Positions 16,766 through 23,323 of a DNA stretch of 38,580 nt are shown here, in pieces. The stretch covers positions 1-38,580 of the forward strand of contig CAYNTJ010000013.1 in NCBI GenBank assembly GCA_964400515.1, in the 5' to 3' direction. Each line of letters starts with the position of its first letter. Position 1 is the stretch's first letter. The translations under genes were made by a program, and so were the position numbers. This stretch comes from JAAYHV01 sp964400515 (lineage in GTDB: Bacteria; Bacillota; Clostridia; Peptostreptococcales; Anaerovoracaceae). Below the pieces are notes generated by a model, which worked only from the letters and a program-made list of their open reading frames with translations, ran no database searches and was not told the origin of the DNA.

Positions 16766-17004
16766 AATTGCAAGGACTTTGTAATGTAATTAGATTATAT
16801 GTAAATCTGCAAGTTTAATGAAGCCTGCAAAGGAAGTTATAATTACCTTTGCCTAAGAAAACTATGGTTTATTAGGGTAAGGTTAATTTTACTAACTTGA
16901 AAATAAATATAGCAAATTCCCAAATATATTTATACAATAGTAAATTCTCGGGTGGTAAAATAATTTTATGTGCAATTAATTAATGACTAGAAAGAGGAAT
17001 ATAA
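16766..17004. other. Intergenic region downstream of tmRNA, no gene seen
   Basis: About 240 bases with no convincing reading frame. The one notable structure is an inverted repeat, GCAAAGG at 16827-16833 with CCTTTGC at 16846-16852, without a T-tail on either strand. I could not find a clear promoter for the downstream surface-protein gene. Confidence 0.5.
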
Positions 17005-18867
17005 GTGATAAAGAGAATTTTTACAATTATAACTATAGCAGCTATGCTTTTAGCATCCGTTGCTGTATTTAATACAAATGAAGTTAATGCGGATACCTTA
17101 GATGCAGACGGAACAGTTTTGCTGTTTAGCACAAAGCTTGTAAACGAAGCAACTTGGATGGAAAGTAATTTGGGTATTTTTAAGGGTGTTTTCGAGGACT
17201 ATGGTTATACCGTTAGAACAAAGTATAGCAAGACTTTAGAACAGCATTTGACTTCTGAAGATATGGAAGGAGTTAACCTGGTGGTAATATGTACTCCATA
17301 TATATTACTTAATAGCACCGATATAGATTTTTTGGAGAGTTATCTAAATACCGGCGGAAGGATAGTCATGCAAGGGGAGTATGCAAACGGACATGCACAA
17401 GATAATGCGGTACTTACGGATGCCGCTGTAAAGCTTGGGGGAGATTTTACCATTACATCAACCACATCTTTTGGTTCCCCCGTATTGGTGGGAGATCCGG
17501 GATTTAACGGAGACAGTACTTTATTAAACAATGTGGTATATGGTATAAGTAACGGCTGTATAGCAGATATTGAATATCGCGGAAGTGCAGAACCGGTTCT
17601 ATCCTTGTTATCATCTGGAAATTTAAAACCATACGTTGTGGACCAGGCCGTGGGAAATGGCAGAATTACGGTAATTACCGATGCTAATTTTTACTGGGAA
17701 ATAAACAATACCAATAGCTTGTACGGTAATGACACACGCACATTTATCCGTAACTGGCTATTAGACTCGATGAATAATCAGCAAACGGTTTCTGAAGGCA
17801 ATAATCCTAATGCCGGCTTTGGTGGAAGCCCTACGGCTGAAGTAATAGAAAAGGGTACTCCCGTAGCGGGAAGTGACTATGGTTTAACCATAAAATATAT
17901 TGGATATGACGGTAAAGCAATAGATACTGATACCATAGGAATAGATGATGTTACCTTTAAGAATAACGAAGGAAGCTTGTTAACGATACTATCTGCCGAT
18001 ATTATTGATGAAAGCGATTTAAGCAATCTTAAGGTTAGGTATACAGTAAAAGAACCGGATATCGGATGGATAATAGGTGACAGTTATACAGTGGGAGTAG
18101 TAAACGCAGCTATAGCAGATGTGGAAGGAGTACAGATAGGCGGTAATAATAGCATTGCGACAATTGAGGTAAAGGAACCTGTTTATTCCATTACATATAA
18201 CTTAGATGAAGGAATTAACAGCGAAAGCAATCCTGAAGAATATATGAAAGAAGATGGCACAATAACATTGGAAGACCCTACAAAAGAGGGGTATACTTTT
18301 AAAGGCTGGTATGATAATGCGGAATTCAATAACGAAGCAATAACTGAGATAGTAACTTCGGATGCTGAAGATAAAACCCTATATGCAAAATGGGTAAAAG
18401 AGAGCAATCTAAGAGGAACGGTTATTCTGTTTATTAAGGATGGCGACGGAAACCCTTTAGTTGGTTATAAAGGGGAATTGCATAGTGATCCCATTGTTAC
18501 ATATACAGATGCTCTAGGAAGGGCTATTTTTAACAATGTGGAGCTTACTAATCATACGTTAATAATAATGGGAGAGGATGAAACTGTTCTGTCCACATTG
18601 AAGCTTAGTATTATTCCGGGGGAATCTAATATAACCGGTGTAAACGGAAATGAAATAGATGTTGTTTATGGACCGGATGCCATAAGTTTGGATATAGAGA
18701 TTACTGTAGAAGACGGTAAGGTAGTTATAGACAAAGTAACTATAATTACTAAAAGCGAAGTGCAGGAAAGCCCGATGACGGGGGATTTTGGCATAAGCAT
18801 GGCCGTAATTTTAATAGTAATTGCAGTATTTTCGGCATTGGCGGTTTCGTTGAATTACAAAGAATAG
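17005..18867 (+). CDS. Putative cell-surface protein with InlB-type repeat and sortase-like C-terminal signal
   Basis: Secreted, probably wall-attached protein of 620 residues; ligand and function unknown. A signal peptide covers residues 1-29 (cleavage near VNA-D). Residues about 33-255 look like a class I glutamine amidotransferase/ThuA-like alpha-beta domain (VLLFSTKLVNEATW, VVICTPYILLNS, LNTGGRIVMQGEY), although no catalytic Cys/His pair is evident. A Listeria-Bacteroides (InlB B) repeat lies at about 393-464, with the GYTFKGWYDNAEFN signature. The C-terminus has SPMTGD (589-594), a hydrophobic span (597-615) and a short tail NYKE, the layout of a sorting signal but with a non-LPXTG motif. 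Start is GTG 17005 after AGAGG. A terminator follows. Confidence 0.8.
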   Translation: MIKRIFTIITIAAMLLASVAVFNTNEVNADTLDADGTVLLFSTKLVNEATWMESNLGIFKGVFEDYGYTVRTKYSKTLEQHLTSEDMEGVNLVVICTPYILLNSTDIDFLESYLNTGGRIVMQGEYANGHAQDNAVLTDAAVKLGGDFTITSTTSFGSPVLVGDPGFNGDSTLLNNVVYGISNGCIADIEYRGSAEPVLSLLSSGNLKPYVVDQAVGNGRITVITDANFYWEINNTNSLYGNDTRTFIRNWLLDSMNNQQTVSEGNNPNAGFGGSPTAEVIEKGTPVAGSDYGLTIKYIGYDGKAIDTDTIGIDDVTFKNNEGSLLTILSADIIDESDLSNLKVRYTVKEPDIGWIIGDSYTVGVVNAAIADVEGVQIGGNNSIATIEVKEPVYSITYNLDEGINSESNPEEYMKEDGTITLEDPTKEGYTFKGWYDNAEFNNEAITEIVTSDAEDKTLYAKWVKESNLRGTVILFIKDGDGNPLVGYKGELHSDPIVTYTDALGRAIFNNVELTNHTLIIMGEDETVLSTLKLSIIPGESNITGVNGNEIDVVYGPDAISLDIEITVEDGKVVIDKVTIITKSEVQESPMTGDFGISMAVILIVIAVFSALAVSLNYKE

Positions 18868-18875
18868 AATAAGAC

Positions 18876-18908
18876 AAAAAATAGAGGGCGTAATGCCCTT
18901 ATTTTTGT
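18876..18908 (+). terminator. Rho-independent terminator after the surface protein gene
   Basis: GAGGGC and GCCCTT pair around GTAAT (core 18884-18900), flanked by an A-run on the left and ATTTTTG on the right. It probably works mainly on the plus strand. Confidence 0.85.
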
Positions 18909-18967
18909 TTAATGTAATACAAAGGGCTATCCTTGTAACAGGTTGTTATGAAAATAATACTTAAATA

Positions 18968-18976
18968 TGATATACT
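18968..18976 (+). promoter_or_regulatory. Extended -10 promoter for the small membrane protein gene
   Basis: TGATATACT at 18968-18976 is an extended -10 (TGn followed by TATACT). No good -35 stands at 17 bases, which fits extended -10 promoters. Confidence 0.5.
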
Positions 18977-19018
18977 GTAGAAAAGATTAAACATTTAATG
19001 TTTTTCGGGAGGTATGAA

Positions 19019-19276
19019 ATGGAATTTTTTGCTAGTGTTTTCCCTTTATTATTCTTATTAGCCTTATTTGCAGGTTCGATTATACTAGTTGTTAAACTGA
19101 TTAAAAAGAATCTGGGCATAAGCGAAGAAAAAAGGAAATATGATTTGGCCTTGGCTTATGCAACTGTAAAGCTTCATGAGGAGCTAAAGGAAGGTAAAGA
19201 GTTAGGGCCGGAGGAAGAGATGAAGGCGCTGATAAAGCATTTTAACGATGCCTATGATATTTATGGCAAATTATAG
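19019..19276 (+). CDS. Small membrane protein of unknown function
   Basis: An 85-residue protein I do not recognise. It has one hydrophobic helix at about residues 4-28, a basic boundary (KLIKK) that places the rest in the cytoplasm, and a charged, mostly helical tail rich in Glu and Lys (KYDLALAYATVKLHEELKEG). ATG 19019 is chosen because GGGAGG at 19007-19012 is 6 bases upstream. An in-frame ATG at 18998 has no RBS. It stands alone between two terminators with its own extended -10 promoter, so it is a single-gene unit. Confidence 0.72.
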   Translation: MEFFASVFPLLFLLALFAGSIILVVKLIKKNLGISEEKRKYDLALAYATVKLHEELKEGKELGPEEEMKALIKHFNDAYDIYGKL

Positions 19277-19310
19277 GGTGGGGAGATATAAAAAGAATAT
19301 TTGATTGACG

Positions 19311-19336
19311 AGCAACTAAGATATTGGTTGCTTTTT
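19311..19336 (+). terminator. Rho-independent terminator after the small membrane protein gene
   Basis: AGCAACTAA (19311-19319) pairs with TTGGTTGCT (19324-19332, one wobble) around GATA, followed by a T-run. Confidence 0.88.
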
Positions 19337-19402
19337 ATTTACCGCAAATTCAACTGATATTTGTAGCTTTAATGGGTATTTAACGAAGAATTCCCATATA
19401 TT

Positions 19403-19431
19403 TTGACATTATTTATGGATTATGGTAATAT
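19403..19431 (+). promoter_or_regulatory. Promoter of the 3D-domain protein gene
   Basis: TTGACA at 19403-19408, a 17-base spacer and TAATAT at 19426-19431, 25 bases before the ATG at 19457. It overlaps the spurious upstream extension of the reading frame. Confidence 0.75.
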
Positions 19432-19456
19432 CAATTGCGGTAAAAAGGAGAAATTT

Positions 19457-20503
19457 ATGATAGATAAATCTAATGGTCTTTTAGACAAATTTATTGACAA
19501 TATAAATAATAGTAATAGAGATATTAAAATCATACTGATATTAATTATTGTCCTTCTAGCGGCAACTTATCCTATGATGGATTATGCAATAGCAGAAGAA
19601 GTAACTGTAAATGACATGAGTATTGATGAGAATGAAACTAATGATTTTGAAACCAGGAAGAAAACAGTCGGTGACTTTTTGGAAGAACAAGGGGTTGTCA
19701 TAGGCGAAAAGGATGTGGTTAGTTCTGATCTGGATTCACCAATAATTGACGGTATGGATATTGAGATAAGAAGGGGCTTTGATATCAGGATAAGCTATAA
19801 AGGGGTAATTGGGGATTACATAGGCATTCCCGGCACCATAGGTGAAACCTTGGAGGTAAACGGCATCTCTTATGACGAAGATGATGTTGTTAGTCCCGAT
19901 GTTAGCGAAGCTATGACCAGGGATACAAAGATTGCCGTTAAAGTGGTTAGTACGGAAGAAATAGTGGCGACGGAAAAAATCGAATTCAAAACAAAGATAG
20001 ATTATGATGACACAATCGATGTGGGGATTACAAAAACAACCCAAGAAGGTGTTGATGGAGAAAAAGAGGTTAAATATCTTGTGACCTACGAAGATGATGA
20101 AGAGGTATCAAGGGAAGCTGTTTCGGAAACCATTATTAAGGAAGCAGTGAATGAAGTAATGGTGGTGGGAACTAAGGGAGCATATGCGATGCCATCCGGT
20201 GGGGGTGGTACCATAGCAGGTTATACATATACTAAAATGTATGATAATGTCAAAGCCTATGCATACTATATGGGAGAACATGCTGTAGCGGCTTCGGGAA
20301 AACTTGCAAAAAGAGGAACCTGTGCTGTGGATCCTAAAATAATACCTTTGGGAACAAAACTTTACATAGAAGGCTACGGATATGCCATAGCAAACGATAC
20401 CGGGGGAGACATTATAGGTAAAACAGTGGACTTATATATGAGCAGTAAACAGGAGTGCTATAACTGGGGAGTCAGATATGTAAAGGTATATGTTTTGGAA
20501 TAG
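19457..20503 (+). CDS. DUF348-G5-3D domain cell-wall protein (YabE/Rpf-like)
   Basis: Extracytoplasmic protein of 348 residues, probably a peptidoglycan-acting enzyme of the YabE/resuscitation-factor type. An N-terminal anchor (about 25-44) is followed by two DUF348 repeats (about 65-105 and 122-160), a G5 domain (about 165-240), a Gly-rich linker (SGGGGT), and a C-terminal 3D domain (265-348). The three Asp that name the 3D domain are visible as Asp292 in AVDPKIIPLGTKLYIEGYG, Asp314 in ANDTGG and Asp325 in VDLYM. ATG 19457 follows AAAAGGAG; the frame extends upstream but across the promoter. The 3D fold resembles the lytic transglycosylase MltA barrel, so glycan cleavage is the likely activity, an inference. 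Confidence 0.9.
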   Translation: MIDKSNGLLDKFIDNINNSNRDIKIILILIIVLLAATYPMMDYAIAEEVTVNDMSIDENETNDFETRKKTVGDFLEEQGVVIGEKDVVSSDLDSPIIDGMDIEIRRGFDIRISYKGVIGDYIGIPGTIGETLEVNGISYDEDDVVSPDVSEAMTRDTKIAVKVVSTEEIVATEKIEFKTKIDYDDTIDVGITKTTQEGVDGEKEVKYLVTYEDDEEVSREAVSETIIKEAVNEVMVVGTKGAYAMPSGGGGTIAGYTYTKMYDNVKAYAYYMGEHAVAASGKLAKRGTCAVDPKIIPLGTKLYIEGYGYAIANDTGGDIIGKTVDLYMSSKQECYNWGVRYVKVYVLE

Positions 20504-20508
20504 TTAAA

Positions 20509-20537
20509 TTGATAAATATTAGCTACTATGTTATAAT
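20509..20537 (+). promoter_or_regulatory. Strong promoter of the 32-residue peptide gene
   Basis: TTGATA at 20509-20514, an exact 17-base spacer and TATAAT at 20532-20537, only 5 bases after the previous stop codon. Confidence 0.82.
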
Positions 20538-20576
20538 TAGTAAAGATATTGCTCGGTTAATAAGAAAGGGATAGAT

Positions 20577-20675
20577 ATGAAAGCTATTAAGATTATTACG
20601 GCGATTTTGAGTTTTATGGCATTGATTACAGGATTAGTGGTAGTTATTATTATGTGTAAGGACAAAGAATGTTAA
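20577..20675 (+). CDS. 32-residue hydrophobic peptide
   Basis: Unrecognised small gene with a complete set of signals: promoter 20509-20537, AAAGGGATAG before the ATG, and terminator 20681-20706 starting 5 bases after the stop. The peptide begins MKAIKIITAIL, has a continuous hydrophobic segment from about residue 5 to 27, and ends in a charged tail, MCKDKEC, with two cysteines. This shape (one membrane span, short charged C-terminus) recalls Fst/Ldr-type type I toxins but also many harmless small membrane proteins. I saw no clear antisense promoter, so toxin status is speculation. It could also be a short regulatory transcript. Confidence 0.6.
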   Translation: MKAIKIITAILSFMALITGLVVVIIMCKDKEC

Positions 20676-20680
20676 TATTA

Positions 20681-20706
20681 CCTCTGGAATAATCCGGAGG
20701 TTTTTT
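20681..20706 (+). terminator. Rho-independent terminator after the 32-residue peptide gene
   Basis: CCTCTGGA (20681-20688) pairs with TCCGGAGG (20693-20700, one wobble) around ATAA, followed by TTTTTT. Confidence 0.93.
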
Positions 20707-20719
20707 ATTAAGGTTGGCG

Positions 20720-22234
20720 ATGGAAAGACATTTTGCGTATATGCTGATATGTGACGATAAGTCCATATATAGCGGGTATACAAATAATTTAAGAAAAAGG
20801 ATAATTGCTCATAATAATGGCAAGGGAGCAAAATATACAAAAACCAGGAGGCCGGTTAGACTGGCCTATTTTGAGTGCTATTCAAACAAATCGGAAGCCA
20901 TGAAAAAAGAAGCTTTTTTTAAAAAGCTTACAAGAATACAAAAAGAACAATTAATATCAACCGGAGGATTATATATGAACCAAGAAATCATAAACAAAAT
21001 GTCCCAATATGAGGAAGTGTTTTGGGAAAATATTGAAAAAAACCATGGAGAAAAAATACCCTTTAGCCTTGGAGACATAATTGATGCGGAGGCAAGGTTA
21101 AAAAGATTTGCACCATATATAGCAGAGGCTTTTCCGGAAACAGAAAAATCCCTGGGGATTATTGAATCTCCCCTTGTGGAAATTAAAGAAATGAAAACAT
21201 TTTTAAACTCACATTTCAACATTGAAATTCCCGGAAGGCTACTCCTTAAGTGTGACAGCCATTTACCGGTTTCAGGATCCATAAAAGCTAGGGGCGGAGT
21301 TTATGAAGTTCTTAAATTTGCAGAGAAAGTTGCCATGGATAATGGAATTCTCCATATTGATGATGATTACAGCATATTGGCAGAAGAACGATTCAAAAAT
21401 CTTTTTAGTCAATACAAGGTGGCGGTGGGGTCTACGGGTAACTTAGGTCTAAGCATAGGAATAATCAGTGCAAAGCTCGGATTTAATGTAACAGTACATA
21501 TGTCATCCGACGCAAGACAGTGGAAAAAGGATTTGCTTCGAGAAAAGGGTGTATGCGTGATTGAGTATCCTGATGATTATCAAAAGGCAGTGGCGGAGGG
21601 AAGAAAAGAAGCCGAAGGGGATGATTATTGTCATTTCGTTGATGATGAGGGCTCCCAAGATCTGTTTCTCGGATATTCGGTGGCAGCTTTAAGATTAAAA
21701 ACTCAGTTGGATGATATGAAGATAAAGGTTGATGAAGACAATCCTCTGTTTGTTTACATTCCTTGCGGTGTTGGCGGAGCTCCCGGGGGAGTTACCTTTG
21801 GTCTAAAAGAGATTTTCGGTGATAATGTCAATGTGTATTTCGCAGAACCAACCCATGCTCCTTGTATGACCTTGGGACTCATAACCAAAAAGCATGATGA
21901 GATATCTGTTTATGACATAGGGCTTGACTGCAAAACCGTCGCCGATGGGCTTGCGGTGGGAAGGCCATCAAGATTGGTTGGAACCATAATGGAAAAACTC
22001 TTAGAGGGAGCATATACGGTTTCTGACGATAAGCTGTTTACCATGCTTTATAAACTAAGTGAATTGGAGGGAATAAGAGTTGAACCATCTGCCTGCGCAG
22101 GGTTCTTTGGACCTAAGTGGGTAAAGTCAGATAAATTATTTACTAAGGCCAATCATATAGTTTGGGCAACCGGAGGTAATATGGTGCCCAAAGGGGAGAT
22201 GGATAAATATATCAATATCGGTCGCTGTGATTAA
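20720..22234 (+). CDS. GIY-YIG nuclease domain continuous in frame with D-serine ammonia-lyase
   Basis: One uninterrupted frame of 504 residues. Residues 1-80 form a UPF0213/YhbQ-type GIY-YIG domain: FAYMLICDDKSIYSGYTNNL, then HNNGKGAKYTKTRRPVRL and the usual helical end EAFFKKLTRIQKEQLI. There is no stop codon after it. The frame runs through a short joint (STGGLY) into a complete D-serine dehydratase beginning at residue 86, which has its own GGAGG and ATG. Free-standing members of the GIY-YIG family normally end where the joint begins. Either a true fusion is made, with a second shorter product from the internal start, or a lost stop or base error in an A-run near 20940 joined two genes. 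ATG 20720 has AAGG 6 bases upstream. Confidence 0.7.
   Translation: MERHFAYMLICDDKSIYSGYTNNLRKRIIAHNNGKGAKYTKTRRPVRLAYFECYSNKSEAMKKEAFFKKLTRIQKEQLISTGGLYMNQEIINKMSQYEEVFWENIEKNHGEKIPFSLGDIIDAEARLKRFAPYIAEAFPETEKSLGIIESPLVEIKEMKTFLNSHFNIEIPGRLLLKCDSHLPVSGSIKARGGVYEVLKFAEKVAMDNGILHIDDDYSILAEERFKNLFSQYKVAVGSTGNLGLSIGIISAKLGFNVTVHMSSDARQWKKDLLREKGVCVIEYPDDYQKAVAEGRKEAEGDDYCHFVDDEGSQDLFLGYSVAALRLKTQLDDMKIKVDEDNPLFVYIPCGVGGAPGGVTFGLKEIFGDNVNVYFAEPTHAPCMTLGLITKKHDEISVYDIGLDCKTVADGLAVGRPSRLVGTIMEKLLEGAYTVSDDKLFTMLYKLSELEGIRVEPSACAGFFGPKWVKSDKLFTKANHIVWATGGNMVPKGEMDKYINIGRCD
20975..22234 (+). CDS. dsdA: D-serine ammonia-lyase (internal start)
   Basis: PLP enzyme converting D-serine to pyruvate and ammonia, 419 residues from ATG 20975, close to the E. 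coli DsdA length. The PLP lysine is Lys104 in HLPVSGSIKARGG. The phosphate-binding loop GSTGNLGLSIG and the GVGGAPGG segment are intact, as is the C-terminal WATGGNMVP. GGAGG at 20963-20967 gives this start an excellent RBS, so it can be made independently of the upstream GIY-YIG part. The role would be D-serine detoxification or use as a pyruvate source, fitting an amino-acid fermenter. Its 3' end overlaps the convergent phosphodiesterase gene by 23 bases, with no terminator between them. Confidence 0.93.
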   Translation: MNQEIINKMSQYEEVFWENIEKNHGEKIPFSLGDIIDAEARLKRFAPYIAEAFPETEKSLGIIESPLVEIKEMKTFLNSHFNIEIPGRLLLKCDSHLPVSGSIKARGGVYEVLKFAEKVAMDNGILHIDDDYSILAEERFKNLFSQYKVAVGSTGNLGLSIGIISAKLGFNVTVHMSSDARQWKKDLLREKGVCVIEYPDDYQKAVAEGRKEAEGDDYCHFVDDEGSQDLFLGYSVAALRLKTQLDDMKIKVDEDNPLFVYIPCGVGGAPGGVTFGLKEIFGDNVNVYFAEPTHAPCMTLGLITKKHDEISVYDIGLDCKTVADGLAVGRPSRLVGTIMEKLLEGAYTVSDDKLFTMLYKLSELEGIRVEPSACAGFFGPKWVKSDKLFTKANHIVWATGGNMVPKGEMDKYINIGRCD

Positions 22235-22754
22235 TCATACTTCTGAGTCTGCCGCCAATGACTTTTTTGCCGGAATTTTTGCTATAGTATTCAATGCTGA
22301 AGGATATATTATCTTCTTCGGATATTATTATACCATAGGAGCCATTGCTTCCGTCTGAAGGTCTGGAAAGACTGCCGGGATTAAACAGCTTGATGCCGTC
22401 GCTTTCCCCTATGTAAGGCATGTGAGTGTGACCGAAAACGGCACAAACGCATTCCGTTTCCTTTGCCTTATAGGTAATGTTTAAATAGGATCTTTTTACT
22501 CCGTATTGGTGGCCATGGGCAATCAGCAAATATCCATACGGAGTTTTATATTTTATATAATCATTATCCCCGCGGGCACCGTCACAATTGCCTTTTACCA
22601 TGATGATTTCTTTGCTTGTGGTTTTCTGTAATTCCAGTGCATCGTATATGAAATCTCCGCAATGTATGATTAAATCAATATCCTTGTGTTTTTTTATTAC
22701 TTCCTTTGCCTTTTCAATATCCCCGTGGGTATCGGATAAAACTAATATTTTCAT
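22212..22754 (-). CDS. YfcE/MJ0936-family metallophosphodiesterase
   Basis: Calcineurin-like phosphoesterase, 180 residues, of the small YfcE/MJ0936 type, which hydrolyse phosphodiesters with two metal ions; the natural substrate is unknown. Metal-binding motifs are in order: LSDTHGD (about 5-11), HCGDF, KGNCD, AHGHQYG and GHTHMPY. The start is ATG at 22754 with AAGGAG upstream (complement of 22761-22766); the frame reaches 22781 without an RBS. The stop lies inside the end of dsdA on the other strand. A terminator at 22803-22842 separates it from the upstream 79-residue gene, yet I see no good separate promoter, so partial read-through may drive it. Confidence 0.92.
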   Translation of the reverse strand: MKILVLSDTHGDIEKAKEVIKKHKDIDLIIHCGDFIYDALELQKTTSKEIIMVKGNCDGARGDNDYIKYKTPYGYLLIAHGHQYGVKRSYLNITYKAKETECVCAVFGHTHMPYIGESDGIKLFNPGSLSRPSDGSNGSYGIIISEEDNISFSIEYYSKNSGKKVIGGRLRSMINHSDRY

Positions 22755-22802
22755 TGATATCTCCTTTGTTAACTCATACATTTTAACATAAATTTCTTAC
22801 AA

Positions 22803-22842
22803 AAACTAGAAAATCTCGCATTAAGCGAGAAAATTCTAGTTT
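22803..22842 (-). terminator. Terminator of the 79-residue orphan gene
   Basis: Nested palindrome: outer arms AACTAGAA/TTCTAGTT (22804-22811 with 22834-22841) and inner arms CTCGC/GCGAG. On the minus strand the hairpin is followed by TTTTTG, so it ends transcripts from 23096-22857. Confidence 0.82.
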
Positions 22843-22856
22843 ATGGCTGTTGTTGT

Positions 22857-23096
22857 TTATAGACATTTAACGTTGCCGTTAAATAGCTTGAGTTTAATCG
22901 AACCATTTTCAGGAGAATTATCTTTGGCAACGGTAATAACTTCCTTTGCTGTTACACAGCATTCCTTTGAAATATAGTCAAGTACATTCATTACACCTGT
23001 GCTATTCAATTCTTTACCGTTTACGCTATTGATTTCTCCGTGGTTAATACCTAGTTCCAAATAAGTAGGATAATCAGCCTTGCTTGCTTTAGTCAT
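22857..23096 (-). CDS. Strongly promoted 79-residue protein of unknown function
   Basis: I do not recognise this protein. It is soluble, with no membrane span, and starts MTKASKADYPTYLELGINHGE. Features are a Cys pair (KECCV, about residues 47-48), a further Cys near the C-terminus (NVKCL), and a pattern suggesting a small alpha/beta fold. The start ATG 23096 is preceded by an ideal GGAGGTG. The promoter is a full-consensus TTGACA/TATAAT (23159-23186), and a terminator follows, so it is an independent and probably abundant transcript. A metal or redox role through the cysteines is possible but not shown. Confidence 0.75.
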   Translation of the reverse strand: MTKASKADYPTYLELGINHGEINSVNGKELNSTGVMNVLDYISKECCVTAKEVITVAKDNSPENGSIKLKLFNGNVKCL

Positions 23097-23158
23097 TTTT
23101 TCACCTCCGGGACAAATAAATATGCACAATATAGAATATTTATTTAAAATATGTGTCT

Positions 23159-23186
23159 ATTATACACTAATATATAATTATGTCAA
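23159..23186 (-). promoter_or_regulatory. Full-consensus promoter of the 79-residue orphan gene
   Basis: Minus strand TTGACA (complement of 23181-23186), 16-base spacer, TATAAT (complement of 23159-23164). The leader before the ATG is about 55 bases. Confidence 0.88.
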
Positions 23187-23258
23187 TGATTTTTAATAAA
23201 AATAATAATGTTTTAATATTTATACATAAAATATTAAACAAAAATATTTTAAATATAG

Positions 23259-23287
23259 TTACATTAATCATATAAATGTTGTAGAAT
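23259..23287 (+). promoter_or_regulatory. Possible promoter of the AI-2E transporter / murB unit
   Basis: TTACAT (23259-23264), 17-base spacer, TAGAAT (23282-23287). Both hexamers are imperfect, and the position 37 bases before the gene is suitable. Confidence 0.45.
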
Positions 23288-23323
23288 AGGGGTGAGATAA
23301 AAGGTCTTGTAAAGGAGCAAAAT

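Noticed and set aside
16660..17004. Integrated element at the 3' end of tmRNA, a common attachment site
   Set aside because: No integrase gene and no second copy of the tmRNA 3' end is visible in the window.
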